Source of the DNA: Adiantum capillus-veneris
Taxonomy: Eukaryota; Streptophyta; Polypodiopsida; Polypodiales; Pteridaceae
Reading direction: 5' to 3'
DNA: 64,000 bases
NCBI GenBank assembly: GCA_014529385.2
Contig: CM043947.1
Coordinates: 116,918,087-116,982,086 of the forward strand
How positions within the stretch are numbered: position 1 is the first letter of the stretch; every line of letters starts with the position of its first letter. The notes beneath the pieces were generated by a model. The model made no database searches and was not told where the DNA came from. It worked only from the letters and a program-made list of their open reading frames with translations. Shown one piece after another: positions 23,879 through 36,517 of the stretch. The position numbers and the translations under genes are program-made.

Positions 23879-25654
23879 AGAAATGTTCCTCTTGCAAGAG
23901 CAGCTCTGAGCAGAATGAGGCATCTAGAGAGTGGCTGCACTTCGAAGTCTTGACTCCAGGCATGCTGTTTAGTTCTGCGGTTCCAAGAGAAGCATTGGAT
24001 GAAGGGCATTTTGTCATACCCAGATTGATCGAGCTTGGAACAGATGATCTGATCTGTCAAGGACAAGGCTTCATACAATGGCTCATGAAGAATGTTTCAG
24101 GGGAGAGATGGTCTTCTTTGTATCGATCTTGATGAGTGCACAAGTGGGGTGCAGCATCTGTTCATGCGAAATGAGGAAATATCCGGATTCAACAGCCTTC
24201 TGTTATAAAGTAGCCTTCTTTGATGATGCGGAGACTCCCAGAGCAATGTGGGAGATGTGACCCCTGTGAAAGAGGTGGATCAAGCAGGATAGGGTTAGCT
24301 GGTGCTTGAGAGTACAAAGCATGCAAGTAAGTTCCACAATACACAGGAACACATGGAGAAAGTCTATTAGATGTCACAACTTTAGCTTGAGGTCAATTTC
24401 ACAATACTCGAAAACATGGAGTAAGACTATCAGTCGCAACTTTGTTTGTCTTGAGGTCAATTCACAGCCTCCCGATATGGTGTTCCACATGTTACAGCTA
24501 AGCACAGAGCCTTGATATACTGCAAAACGTCGCTCTTTTTGCATTACAGCTTCTTGTATGCATTCTTCAGGCATTGTTGCGTGGGCTGATCTTGGTTGCT
24601 CACAAATGTTTACCTATCTTTACAAGGCGGCTAAGCTTTAGCTTACAGTAGTCCAGTGCCGACCTCTTTCAATGTCAGCAAGCATGTTCGGGGCTCCGAT
24701 CTGCTAGTTGCAAGATGGTCGCTCTGAGAAATAAAGTCTAGACCTTTCCTGTTGTGCATATAATGTTTTTACTTAGAATGGGTGACTCAAGTGTATGAGG
24801 GTGCAGATTTGCAATGCCCTTTCAGGGAATCAATCACAGATATATATACGGCTTTGTCGACTATTATTAGACAAGGCTCGTGGATAGCTAATGTTTCACA
24901 GGTCTCGTCTTTGTGACGGATTTTGTGATCGCAATCTTGTTGTCCTTTTTGGTCTTGTTTTTGTGACTGTGATATGGTTTATGACGCTAGTTAGTGGTTT
25001 TTGAGATCTTCCTCTTGATATGGCCAGCCTGTGAGGTGAGAGAATTTATCTTTGAGTTAAGTACAATATCTGAGCTGTAATTTTACCAAGGTAATAGTTC
25101 CTTTAATGCTACAACTAATTCTTATATTTTTTATGTCCATGAGGGAGTGTTGTGAAATTCAAAAGAAACAGGCTGAAGGCTCACTCACATTGGCATTCTA
25201 ACACTTCTGCAGGCAGTGCTCACATATCCGGTGTTCCTAGTGTAAATTTCCTCGTTTCGGATTAAAAATCCTGGTTATAAAATCATCGGGCCTTAATTTC
25301 CTAGGTCAAAAAATGTGTGTTTTAGTTATGGTAAATTACCTCAGATTTTGACATTAATCTTGGTAATCTCGTAAGTTTTACATTAAAAAACAAGGCCAAG
25401 TAAATGTTTTTATTTTTTGAGAGAAGGAAAAGGAAGTCTAATGAGGCCTCAAATATGAAGAGGGGCCTATTTATAATCTATGAGGAAGGCATACGATTGT
25501 ACACCTTTCTCACTTCTCCATAAAGGCATGTTTTAGCATGCCTAAATAAATCCTGGTTCAATCTTTGAAACAAGTCGTGGTTGCAAAAGTTTATGTTTTG
25601 AAAGGCGAGTTTCAATGTTCACTACAAGGCATATTAACAAGCACAAGTTTTTTT
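23879..25654. other. NUP85 3' flank and intergenic sequence
   Basis: Follows the NUP85 stop. The first few hundred bases are less AT-rich and probably 3' UTR; open frames there (e.g. 23875-24132) overlap the stop and lack homology. No other gene recognised. Confidence 0.45.
24730..24735 (+). terminator. Candidate NUP85 poly(A) signal AATAAA
   Basis: First canonical AATAAA I see after the stop, 852 bp downstream. Plant poly(A) signals are loose and this distance is long, so this is only a candidate. Confidence 0.25.
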
Positions 25655-27204
25655 GGGATTAGATCCTTTTAGGGTTAATACTTTGCTTTTGGGGCTCTGC
25701 TTTCAGGCAACCCTTGTACTATTTATATGGACCCCACAGCCTCACTCTGTAGAGCATATAGATACAGAGTATGAGAGCGAAGGACCCTTGGGAGTTGTAC
25801 CTTGACGACTCAATAATAAAGAAATATTGGAAGGGATGTTTGGGTGTGGATAAATGACCAAGGAAGGGGGTCAAGCCATCAAATTTGACACGTTTTCAAG
25901 CTATAAGGACGCCCACAAGCCCTTGAGTTTATACACCAGTTTGACATCACTTTCTCAATAGGTCGGTTCTTGGAATGCTCCAAGGTGCGAAAGCGGCATT
26001 TTACTTCAAAGCAAATGCACAAACAGGGTGGTCTACCTTGTTATTACGCATAGAAGTACCTACAATGTTGGTAAAATTAAAGAAAATTTCCACGCCCACT
26101 TGGATATCAGAAGAATTTGATGAAAATATCATCATGTGTTGGTATCATTTGAGAATGACTAAGAAAGACACATTGGTTGACTACTGCCAGAGATTTTGAG
26201 ATACCTTCTTGTCCATATCCTCGTTTTGATGGGTCACTGAGGGGTTAGATTGAGAGGTTTTGTTGTGGTTTAGAGATTTGATAGTATTGTTTGTAATAGA
26301 ATTCAGAGACTTATGGTACATGCAAGCTCATTGACTTATCCTACAATGTCCACCTCAACAATTTAAGAGTCTTTCAGTGACAAGAATGAATCAAAGGAAT
26401 TGGATGAAATTTCATCAAAAGATTCTAGAGAAGAAAGGGAATTAGATGATAGTGCATCTGGGGGTTTCAACGACGAAGGGAAATCAATTGATGGTACCTC
26501 AGAGAATTCAGACCATTGAGATTAAGTGCTAGCAAACAACGAGGCCAATGAGGCTACCAACAGGTCCCAACGCACAAGAAAAGAACATATAGGGAATTAG
26601 TTGGTAGATAGAGATTTCCAAAGATTAGAGAATCAGCTGGTAGATCAGAGAATTTCAAAAATCCAGATTAAGGTGCCAAGGACAGCAGAGGCCAGCAGGG
26701 CTACCAACACGTCACAGGGCACATGAAAAGAATAGAAAGGTAAGTTAAGTCCACCAAATAATTTGTTCAAGGGTACTTTTTAGCCATCGATGCAAAGTGG
26801 ATGGAGAAGGAGAACATCGCAAGTTCTCTTCAGAGAGAGTTGTACCTTGAAGCTTTTGGGTAATGAGCAGCGTATGCTAGAAGTTATCGATAAATCAACA
26901 GGTTGAATCTAGTGCAGTGCAGACTGCACAAGAGAGGAGCCACAAGAGATTTTAGAGGTACTGACGAATTGACAATATTTTGCGGAACAACTTTATGAAC
27001 AAGATGTGCACTGAATTGGAAATTTCCTTAATTGAACCGAAGACATGTGCTCTTTCTTTTGTGTCTTGTTAGAGACATGTAGACAAAAATGAAATGTCAG
27101 TAGCATTTTGTCTAATGAATGATTTGAACCTAGTGCATCTAGACATATGTTAGAGATCAACGAGATCTAGATATAATGGCTAAGTGAATGTGGACTGAAT
27201 GAGA

Positions 27205-27395
27205 TTCTAGTGCATCAAGATGTCTATCTGGATGAGATGATTGGATATTGTTGTGAGTGCATCAAGATGTCTATTTGGATGAGATGATTGGATACTGTGG
27301 TGAGTGCATCAAGAGTTTTGGTAGGATGAGATGGTTGCACAGTGACCGAGGTGCATCAAGAGTTTTGGATGGAATGAGATTGCTAGATTAAATGA
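27205..27395 (+). repeat. 47-bp minisatellite, about 4 units
   Basis: TGCATCAAGA-type unit starts at 27211, 27258, 27305 and 27352, exactly 47 bp apart; units share GGATGAGATGATTGGATA-like sequence. Confidence 0.8.
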
Positions 27396-27936
27396 TTGTG
27401 TGGACGTACAATCTTGTGGGGATGGTCATGGGCATGGGCATGGTTTACTTAATTGAAATATGACAAGAAAAGATATGAATCTGATAGTAACAAGATTTAG
27501 CAGATGAAGACATCCATGAAAAGATCAGTGAGGTCTCGATGTGATTGCTAAATGGTTACAATGATCATTATTTGTCTTTGCAACTCTCGATATAAATGTG
27601 ATTGACGAGTCTGATGTCTTTGTAGAAGTATTGGATTGATGGAGTCTGGTGCATGCGTACACAGAGTCATTGTCTACTGAAGAAAGTTACAGTCCTATGG
27701 CTGTTTTGCAGGCGTAATTGTGGGCGATTCCAATTCTTTCAAGAGAGGGGAATGTCACAAAGTGATGAGGTGGTGTACTCAATTGTAAAGAGGACGTGAA
27801 ACTAAACCTACAGAACTACAGGAAGTATTGAACTCAAAAGGAATGACCAAGGGACCTAAAACTAAAGAGAAGAATGGATTTTAAATCCAAGTTCCCACCC
27901 AACTTATGGAGCACCCAATCGAGGGGCCTAGAACCC

Positions 27937-28221
27937 TAAAAATCCCAAAGCTTGAACTCTGAGGCTAATTTTTGTAAAACGCGTTGGCATGCTAACGTGG
28001 TAGGGCTTTATGGATTTTTCGCATTTTTGCGTTGGTTGTGCCATGTGTTAGGTTGTATGGGTTTTTGCAACTTTTTGCGTTAAAAATCCCAAAGCTTGAA
28101 CTCTGAGGCTAATTTTTGTAACACGCGTTGACATGCTAACGTGGTAGGGCTTTATGGATTTTTCGCATTTTTGCGTTGGTTGTGCCATGTGTCAGGTTGT
28201 ATGGATTTTTGCAACTTTTGC
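27937..28221 (+). repeat. 144-bp tandem duplication
   Basis: TAAAAATCCCAAAGCTTGAA starts at 27937 and again at 28081; the units are nearly identical through GGTTGTGCCATGTGT and GGATTTTTGCAACTTTT. It lies inside the putative 3' LTR of the decayed element. Confidence 0.9.
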
Positions 28222-28519
28222 TTCCAAACAATTTTTGCTGGCTGTTTTGGGCAGTTTTTTGACGCTAGCTTTTGGGATCAAATGCTTTTGGAGTTAGTAC
28301 TTTTGGGTGAAGTGCTTTTGGGGCTATGCTTTTAGACAACCTTTGTATTGTTTATAGGGACCCCAAGGCCTCAATCTGCATAGCAAGCATTTGGACGCAA
28401 CTGAGAGCAAAGGATCCTTGGGAGTTTTATCTTGACAACTCAATAATAAAGGAATACAGGAAGGGACGCCAATCTTTTGGGCTAGTGCGTTTGGACGCGA
28501 AACTTTGTCATGCCGTGTC

Positions 28520-28521
<2 letters not shown>

Positions 28522-28562
<41 letters not shown>
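28522..28562 (+). repeat. (CT)n microsatellite
   Basis: Pure CT run directly after CCGTGTCAA, at the putative right edge of the decayed LTR element. Confidence 0.95.
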
Positions 28563-28565
<3 letters not shown>

Positions 28566-30777
28566 AAGTTCATTGATTTTGTAGTTTTTGTTAGTGTGTT
28601 GCTAGTGATTTATCTCTTGGAGTGTCCAAGCATGTAACATAAGTACAATTAGTAGCAAAATTATCCTGATTTTTCATGCTTACAAATTGTTTTGGGGAAA
28701 TTGGAATTTCATAATCGATATCTCAACCAAGAATAAAGGTCTTTATCCTTTGTTTCGTAGACACTTCACGGTCAACCGCAGGCGCGAAAGACGATGTATT
28801 TTTCTTGAATTGGAAGTGGAGCTTGTAATTTTGGTGTTGATGGTGTTATCGAACACTAGTATCAGGACCCATGACTTCATAGAGCACATCATAAATCTTT
28901 TCAATGGAGCCACTTATCCATACTAGGATCATGGTTATTTAGAAAGGCTTAAAAGGAAACCTTAAGTTGTTTTGAAGATGCATACAACAATTTATTTTAA
29001 AACCTAGGTTGAATAGTCTTCTTTGGATGCGAGATCAGTGTTATCCAAAATCTATCCAGACTAGTACCATGTGAGGATGTTTATAATTGCTTCATTGGTA
29101 CCTTACACCCATTAAGAACAAATTGTCTGCTTGATGATGAGCAATATTTGAAACACTTATGTTTGAAAGGTTATGAGAAACCTAGGGTCATAACACACAA
29201 AATATATAGACAAGCCATTTATGCCATTAGTTTGGGCGAAACCTCTATTTTAGATGTAGAATGATTACTATCTAGAAAAACTTGTTGAAAAGGAAACATT
29301 AGGATTGAAGTTGACAATTTGAGATGTGAAAAGGTGGTGCTTGCATACAAATCCAAAGCTCATTGTAGAATTGTTTGCAACCATGTCATGTTTCTTTGCT
29401 TTACGAATATGTTTGGTAGATGTGCCATCTCGTCAATGCACTTCTAGTATTCCTTATCAAGAGCTCACAAGAGTAGTCATCACAAAGTCTATGGTACTTG
29501 TACTATTTTTGTCACCTTCTGGTCAACTTCCGCATGGAACAAGTGGCAAAGATGCCAATACTTGATGATGCTTAGGTATCTAGGTCAAGATGTCCACAAT
29601 TGAGAGAGGGGACATGTTTGCAAAGAACGAAGGGACATGGGTTGAGTGTTTGGAGCATGTGTCTTTGGGCTTGTGCACCCGCAAGTCATTTAAGATACAT
29701 GTGTGATGTGACTCCTTGTTTTTGGCCTCGTAGCGTGAGATATTTAGAGGAAGGGATTATATTATCGAACCTGTTACTTAGGATGCTAGAGGGCTATGTA
29801 GCTAGAGATCATATGGTCATGTATCAATTCGGATTTGTCCAAGTGTGGAATTGTACCCCTTGAAAACATGCTTGAAGTGATCCAAGGTGGTGCTTCAATT
29901 TGCAAATAGCCATTTGATGGTGAGATCATCCATCTTGCTAGTGATTGAAACAAAGGCTTTGAAGATTACAACCTTCTTGTTGAGGACAGCATTGCTCAAT
30001 TTGAATCCTCTGTATTATATCCCACCAAGCCTCATCTCTTTTTGTGAAGGGGAAAAATTAAAATATACTTGTGTGGATGCATTGTTGGGGTTCCACGATC
30101 AATGTCTAAACGGAACCTAAATGGACGTTGTACGAATTCAAACGATTCACAAATAATTGGTTGTGACCATATAGCACAAGTGACAAATTATTAGCTATCT
30201 ACAAGCCACTTAGCCTTATTTGAATTAGGAATGCCTCTAGAATTCTCTCTAAGGACTTTTCAAGCATTTGGGTACTCAGTGATTTAGGTAGGCTTTGCCA
30301 CAGATTAGGTATCTTTCCTAGCTCTCGATAAATCTCTTACTATTATTTGAAAGATGTAGGAGTTCTCAAGGATTAGGCTCATCAATGCTTTAAGTAGGCT
30401 TTGTCAATGGAGAGATCTTGGCAGATGTTATATAGTGATAACATAATTGCATTTTTTGAGTGTCGATACATTTCCCGTGTAGTTGTGTGGGGAACGAGGA
30501 ATATAGTGATGGTGAGACATAGTATGTCTCCCATAATGCAAGTTACTTTTAAGAGTGAGCACCAAGTGTAGCTATACATGACATATGATGAAATCCATTG
30601 CTTCAATGCTTTACGCGGGAAAGTGAGGCCATGATGAGGCATATGTGCTCGCTCTTACTGTGTGGCTAAAAAGCAAGGGAAACGAAATGTGAATTAAGCA
30701 ACGTGTCACACATAGGCACACTTTTGGGCGTACATAAGGCCTTAGTAAACCTTGCCACCCCTAGTGCCCCACCCTCC

Positions 30778-30810
<33 letters not shown>

Positions 30811-31033
30811 ACATAGGAGGATCATTAACTAGTGTCAATGTGAGATGTGAGAGATGAAAATTATTTTCCTATTTTCTATAAAGAGGGGACATTGAGTAGT
30901 GTCTTACTGTGCATGCCATGATGATTTTTCCCTTTGTCGGTGAGAAAGTTTCAATCTATATATAGTCAAAGAAGCAAGCTACAACGATGAAAGCATATTT
31001 GTTTGCGATCTTCGTTGAAGACCATGTGGCTTT
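28563..31033. other. Intergenic sequence between decayed LTR element and CAD 5' region
   Basis: Anonymous AT-rich DNA with short open frames (e.g. 29326-29565, 29600-29863, 30382-30642 minus) that I cannot assign. A short (CT)n run lies at about 30774-30809. A TAGTATCAGG at about 28857 faintly resembles a primer-binding site, but no LTR edge supports it. Confidence 0.4.
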
Positions 31034-31624
31034 CATTTTGAATGCCCAAAGAACAAGCTAGAGATGAATGAGTGCAAGCAAGCCATTTCTTGTTTGACAA
31101 CTCAAGTAGGGCTAGAAAAATACATTTTCCCTAACCGAAGAAAATAAGGGCAAACTTGAAATTTTACCGGTTTTTATGACAAAATTTGTACTAAAACTTG
31201 TGTAAATTTGCCAGTTTTCTTCAAGGCAAGCTTAACCGGGATTTTATGGTTTAAGCCAATTAAAATACATTGTACCCGGGTTTTCTTCTAACACTGAACT
31301 CAAGCACATGCATGTCCGGGCGGACATTTTGAATGCCCAAAGAACAAGTTAGAGATGAATGAGTGCAAGCAAGTCATTTCTTGTTTAACAACTCAAGCAG
31401 GGTTAGAAAAATACATTTTCCCTAACCGAAGAAAATAAGGGCAAACTTGAAATTCTACCGGTTTTAATGTCAAAATTTGAACTAAAACTTGTGTAAATTT
31501 GCCGGTTTTCTTCAAGGCAAGCTTAACCGGGATTTTATGATTTAAGCCGGTTAAAATACACTGTACCACGGTCTTTTTTCTAACACTGAACTCAAGCACA
31601 TGCATGTCCGGGCGGACATTTATG
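31034..31624 (+). repeat. 291-bp tandem duplication upstream of CAD
   Basis: TTTTGAATGCCCAAAGAACA begins units at 31036 and 31327. The units share the whole path through TCCCTAACCGAAGAAAATAA, GGCAAGCTTAACCGGGATTT and CATGTCCGGGCGGACATTT, with scattered substitutions. The second unit ends about 160 bp before the CAD start codon, so the duplication would double any promoter elements in it. The GTCCGGGCGGAC block is a small inverted repeat present in both units. Confidence 0.9.
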
Positions 31625-31784
31625 ACAGTTGCCTAAAGCCAAGGAGGCAAAGGGAATCATGAGTGTCGTAAAAAACAAGGCTTTGAGTTATGTCGTGTTG
31701 CATAGTAGGTATCCACAAAGGGAGGCTTATCTGCTATACAAACAAACCTACGAGGGCTTTGGCAAGGAAGAAGGGCCCTGAGCG

Positions 31785-34700
31785 ATGGCAAGCAAGCCTC
31801 AGCAGGTGCTGGGCTACGCAGCAAGAGATGCTTCGGGACATCTCTCCCCCTTCACATTTCAGCGCAGGTAAGATTACAGGCTAAGCTTCATAAGCGTGAC
31901 TGCCACAAGAAGATTTAGAAATTTTCTCATGTAGGAAAACGGAGTCTTTTTCAGTGTTTTTCATACAAATGCATAACATCATGAGCTTCTGCTCGAGAGG
32001 CACCGCATACCTAGCTAGGTATACGGTGCCTCCCTCACAGAAGCTCATGATGTTGAGGTAAGTCACAATGTGGGAATCATTGTGAGAATTTATCCAAAAC
32101 TTCTTGTGATAAGGTTAAGGTCTAAGGTTGAGCCTTGAGGGTAATATGAAGGTATGAGGTTAAGGTCTAAGATTGAGCCTTGAGCCTAACATTAAGGTAT
32201 AAGGTTAAGGTCTGAGATTGATCAAGCCTTGAGGGTAAGATTACAGTGTAAGCTTGACTAAGGTTGAGGTCTAAGGTTGAGCCTTGATGGTAACATTAAG
32301 CTCTAAGGTTCAAGGTTTAGGTCTCTTTATTGTAAGATCAAGGTTAAACTCATTATATTTCTCTGCTCTGTAGGCCCACAGGAGCTGATGACGTGGCCTT
32401 CAATGTGAGCTACTGTGGAATCTGCCATTCTGACTTGCACTGCCTCAAAAATGACTGGAAGTTCTCCTCCTTTCCCCTTGTACCCGGGTAAGTGTACGCA
32501 ACCCTTGATCATAAAAACATTCTACATGTGTGTGTGTGTGTGTGTACAGAAGAGGAGAAAAATGCAATCTGTTTTCTTTCAACCAAATGAGGTAGATTGG
32601 TTATCCCATGGTATGGCAAAATGCTAGGAGAAGGTTTTGTGCACCATTATCAATAGCTTCAATTAGGTCTCTCCAATCTCGCAAAAGATTAGGTCTCTCC
32701 AATCTTGGAAAAATAAAAAACCTTTCAATACATCTTAAGCGCATAAATGAAGGGTGAGTTTGAGAAATGAAAAGACCCATAAAAGCAGAAAGTCAAATAA
32801 CTTTTTGTGTCCATATAAAGCGATGGTCGAGTGCACATTGATATATTCGTGTTTTTCTTTTGCTTATTTTTCTTGAGCGTTTTTTTCTCTTTAGAGTGTC
32901 CTTGCACTATACTCTATATAGGACCTAAGTAGTGAATATATATGTTTTTGAAGTCACTAGGAGATGCCAATATCAAATGTTAGATTTTTAGGTTAGATAA
33001 CAAGCATAAGAAATGTTAGATTTTGTTTTTGTTTTCTGCTCTCATTGTCTCTTGCACATCATATATCCACTAGCACGGTTTTTAATTCGCTTACGCTATC
33101 CAAAAACAGAGTCAAGGACGTGTGGAATCATATCAATAGAGCAAAGTTGGTCACAATACATGTAGGAAATCATAGAAAGAAACATGATCATTCTCCTTTA
33201 TAGCATCAACGCACTGTCTTTTGTCCTTTTTGACCCAGCTTTCTGAGACTTTGTTGAGATTCTTTGTTTGATAGTTCGAGGTACTTAATGTGGCTTTAGT
33301 AGGTTAGAGACCTAGGGATAAAAAGGGGGGACTATTTATAGCCCAATGGATACTTTTAGAGGGTATTTAGGAGCATTTGGCTATTTTTAAATCATTTATC
33401 AAAAGGCTAGCCAAAATATTTCAAATTTTTGTGGCTTTGGAAGATAAGTATATAAAAAGGACACGGTAGAGTGCTATCTTTCTCAAAAATTTCAAAAGAT
33501 TTATCCGAAACCTTAGGTTGATAGGCCTCACCCCCTATCATTAAAATCATTGGTCGTTGTAGATAGTTGCACATAACTCTAAAAAACTCCTATTGTGAAT
33601 TGATTTACAATGGCAATGGAAAGGTGGCAAGTTTATTAATTGTGGTGTAGAATTAATTTTGGCCTCTTCTAATTTGGCCTTTATAAAGATCTAATTCGAA
33701 CAATGTTTTTTCATTGTGTTCACTACAAGGTTGTCATTGTATGGTCGTACGGTAAAATATGATACGGTGAAAATACAATGTATTTCAAATTATATCATAT
33801 GGTTTGGATAAATATGGTGCGTTTTCTTTAAAAACTCTTTAAAACCAATAAAAACATATGTAAATCACCTCATAACTTAGGACTATACCTAGGTCTAAGG
33901 TTAAAGGGCCTAACAGACTTATGAAAAATGACATAGAGAGTGGATACAAGACCAAAGACTCAAGGTACAAGCTACAATTGTTTTTTAAAAAAGCTAAATC
34001 GTCTTTATACAAGTACGGCCGTATAAACATATACCGTACGACTACACAACATGGGCATTTGTACGGTGTACCAAAAACTTCCATGGTTCACCAAAAGTAA
34101 GTTTGATCTAAACCGCTGGTTGCATTATGTTTTTCACATAAGTTAAACAATATGAATCACTTTATACATTTGCACAAAAGACCTTTACAAATGTATATGA
34201 TTAGTTTTGTAAATATTTGTATTTGAAACTTATTTTGGGTCTTAATTGCATACCAATTCTATCTCTACTCACTTGTTGCAGTCATGAAATAGTGGGAATT
34301 GTAAAAGAAGTCGGAAGCAATGTCTCAAATTTCGAAATTGGTGATCATGTTGGGGTAGGGTGCCTTGTTGGTGCTTGTGGTAGTTGCGATGCTTGTGAGC
34401 TGAATTTAGATCAATATTGTGAATCTATTATACCTACCTACAATGGAATCGATGTTGATGGATCCACAACAAGGGGAGGTTACTCCACAATCATGCTTGC
34501 AAATCACAGGTACTTTTGTTAAGTATTGCTACAATCAAGAAACAATTTTGTCTTAACATATTTGTGAGAGAAAGCTAACAATTACTTCATGGCATTTTCA
34601 TACAAATAAATAAATTGCATGCTAAGAACATAACTTTTTGTTAAAGAATGTGCTAGTACATAATTGCATTTTGGCATTGCTAAAATCATCATGGAAGCCA

Positions 34701-36474
34701 AATGAGTAAATATTAGGGTTGTGAGATATAGAAAAATGATTCAAGATAATTGCATAGACTTGTGTGTTATAGTAATCCACATATCATTATGAGATTCAAC
34801 TCCCTTTTTCACAAATTTTTTTCTTTATTTGCTTGAAGGGATTTCTCAAACAAGTTATAGTGAATTTGGCAAATAGTGGTGATAGTAAACGAATTTTTCC
34901 ATGTTATGGGAAAATCTCTTGTAGAGAGCCAAATCGTTGCTTGCCTTACATGCTTGAAAAGATGCACCTCAAGTTGGAAATGCGGAGAAGAAAGACTACA
35001 AGATAATCATAGTCAGTATCCATGCTTTGGTACCTCAATAATGTCATGTCTTTTCTCACTTTCAATTGCTCAAAATACCCTCTTCCATGGTAAAGAACAT
35101 TACCAATGCCAATGATCCCTTCTTTTTTGCAAAACTTTGTTAAGGATTCAAGAGGATGAATAAGTTATCTTATAAAGAAGGCTTTGGATTATGAATCCTT
35201 GACATAGATTGCCTTCATCTTCTTTCCAGTAGCTTCCCTCTACAATACTAGCATCGTTAAACACACTTGAGGAAGTAACATGTTTTCTTAATTTAACAAA
35301 GCAAATCATCGTAACAAGCATGAAACTCTTTGCAATTTTGATCATAAAATCCATTGGCTTGACACAACCTCACACACCATTGCATACCCTAGAAGGGGTT
35401 TGATATCGGCTCTCAAACATGCACACAAATTGATTCAAGTCAATTCAATTCAAGAGCTAAATATCAAAAATTTCAAAACAAAAGAAAAGAAAAGCAATGG
35501 GAAACATGGGCAATTGATATGCATAGGCTTTAACTACCAAACCCTAGACTCGAATTGGAGTGCAAAAGAGAGACCTACAAAATGTGGCTATAATCACCAG
35601 AACAAAGATGAAGTGGAGTCAATATGTAGAGTGAGACACCATGTTCATGAGATCATTGATGAGAAACACAACTCCATTCTCCGAGCCCTTGCCTACACAC
35701 ATGGGTACCTATACTCTCAAGTCCCAACCCTTCACTACAGGCTATGACGGTGTATACCTTCTCCTTCCCAAAGATCTGAAGCTCACTCCAGTCGTGACCT
35801 TATACTTTGTAGATTTGTTCTCAAGTTTCCATAGGTCATACTCCATCATATCGTTTCCTAAATGATCTTGCTTGCATTGAAAGTTTAAATTGAAAATTTA
35901 CATTACCTCAACCCTTTGCCATTGTTTTCAAACATAATATTTGTCTTGCTCTATAAATAAGCATGCTAATTGACACAATTTGATTCTCCATGTGCAAATC
36001 CTTTGTTAAGTTCAAGGAGATAGTATTTGGTCTTAACCAACTTTCACATATTTTATCATCAATCAAGTACTTTTAAAGAATCTGTACCACTCAAAGTGCC
36101 TATATTGGGAAGTCAATGTCAGGACATCGGCAAGGCCGGACTAGACAAGGGCAGGGCTGAGCTAGGCGGTGTGGAACGGGGAGTCAAACTAGGGCAAAGG
36201 GTCAGGGGCTTGCCTATATAATGGGTGGTCGGGTGGTGGACTCTCAGGCTCTAGCTTCCCTGGTCTTACACTGGTATCAGAGCAAGGTGGAGAGGAGGAA
36301 GGAGGGTGGAGCCATGGCAGGGAGAAAGCATGGTTTTCTTGTCTCTCTCCCTCTCTCTCGGTTTTTCTCTTCCTCTCTCGTTCGTGGACCTTGGCATGGC
36401 GAAGCATAGCTCTCGCCAAGGAAGAGGGTGGAGGGTATGGAAGCAATAGCTCATGCATGGCGTTGGGTAGAGCA

Positions 36475-36517
<43 letters not shown>

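Larger units (their letters stand above)
25655..28518 (+). mobile_element. Decayed LTR retroelement (gag trace, partial LTR pair)
   Basis: Two similar segments (25655-25838 and 28273-28477) share GCTTTTGGGGCT, CTTGGGAGTT and GACTCAATAATAAAG-like blocks in the same order and orientation, as decayed LTR parts would. A polypurine stretch AAGAGAGGGGAA at 27741-27752 directly precedes TGTCAC at 27753, a plausible 3' LTR start. Between them, 25975-26199 encodes a gag-like helix region (MCWYHLRMTKKDTLVDYCQRF). No protease, RT or integrase found. Confidence 0.4.
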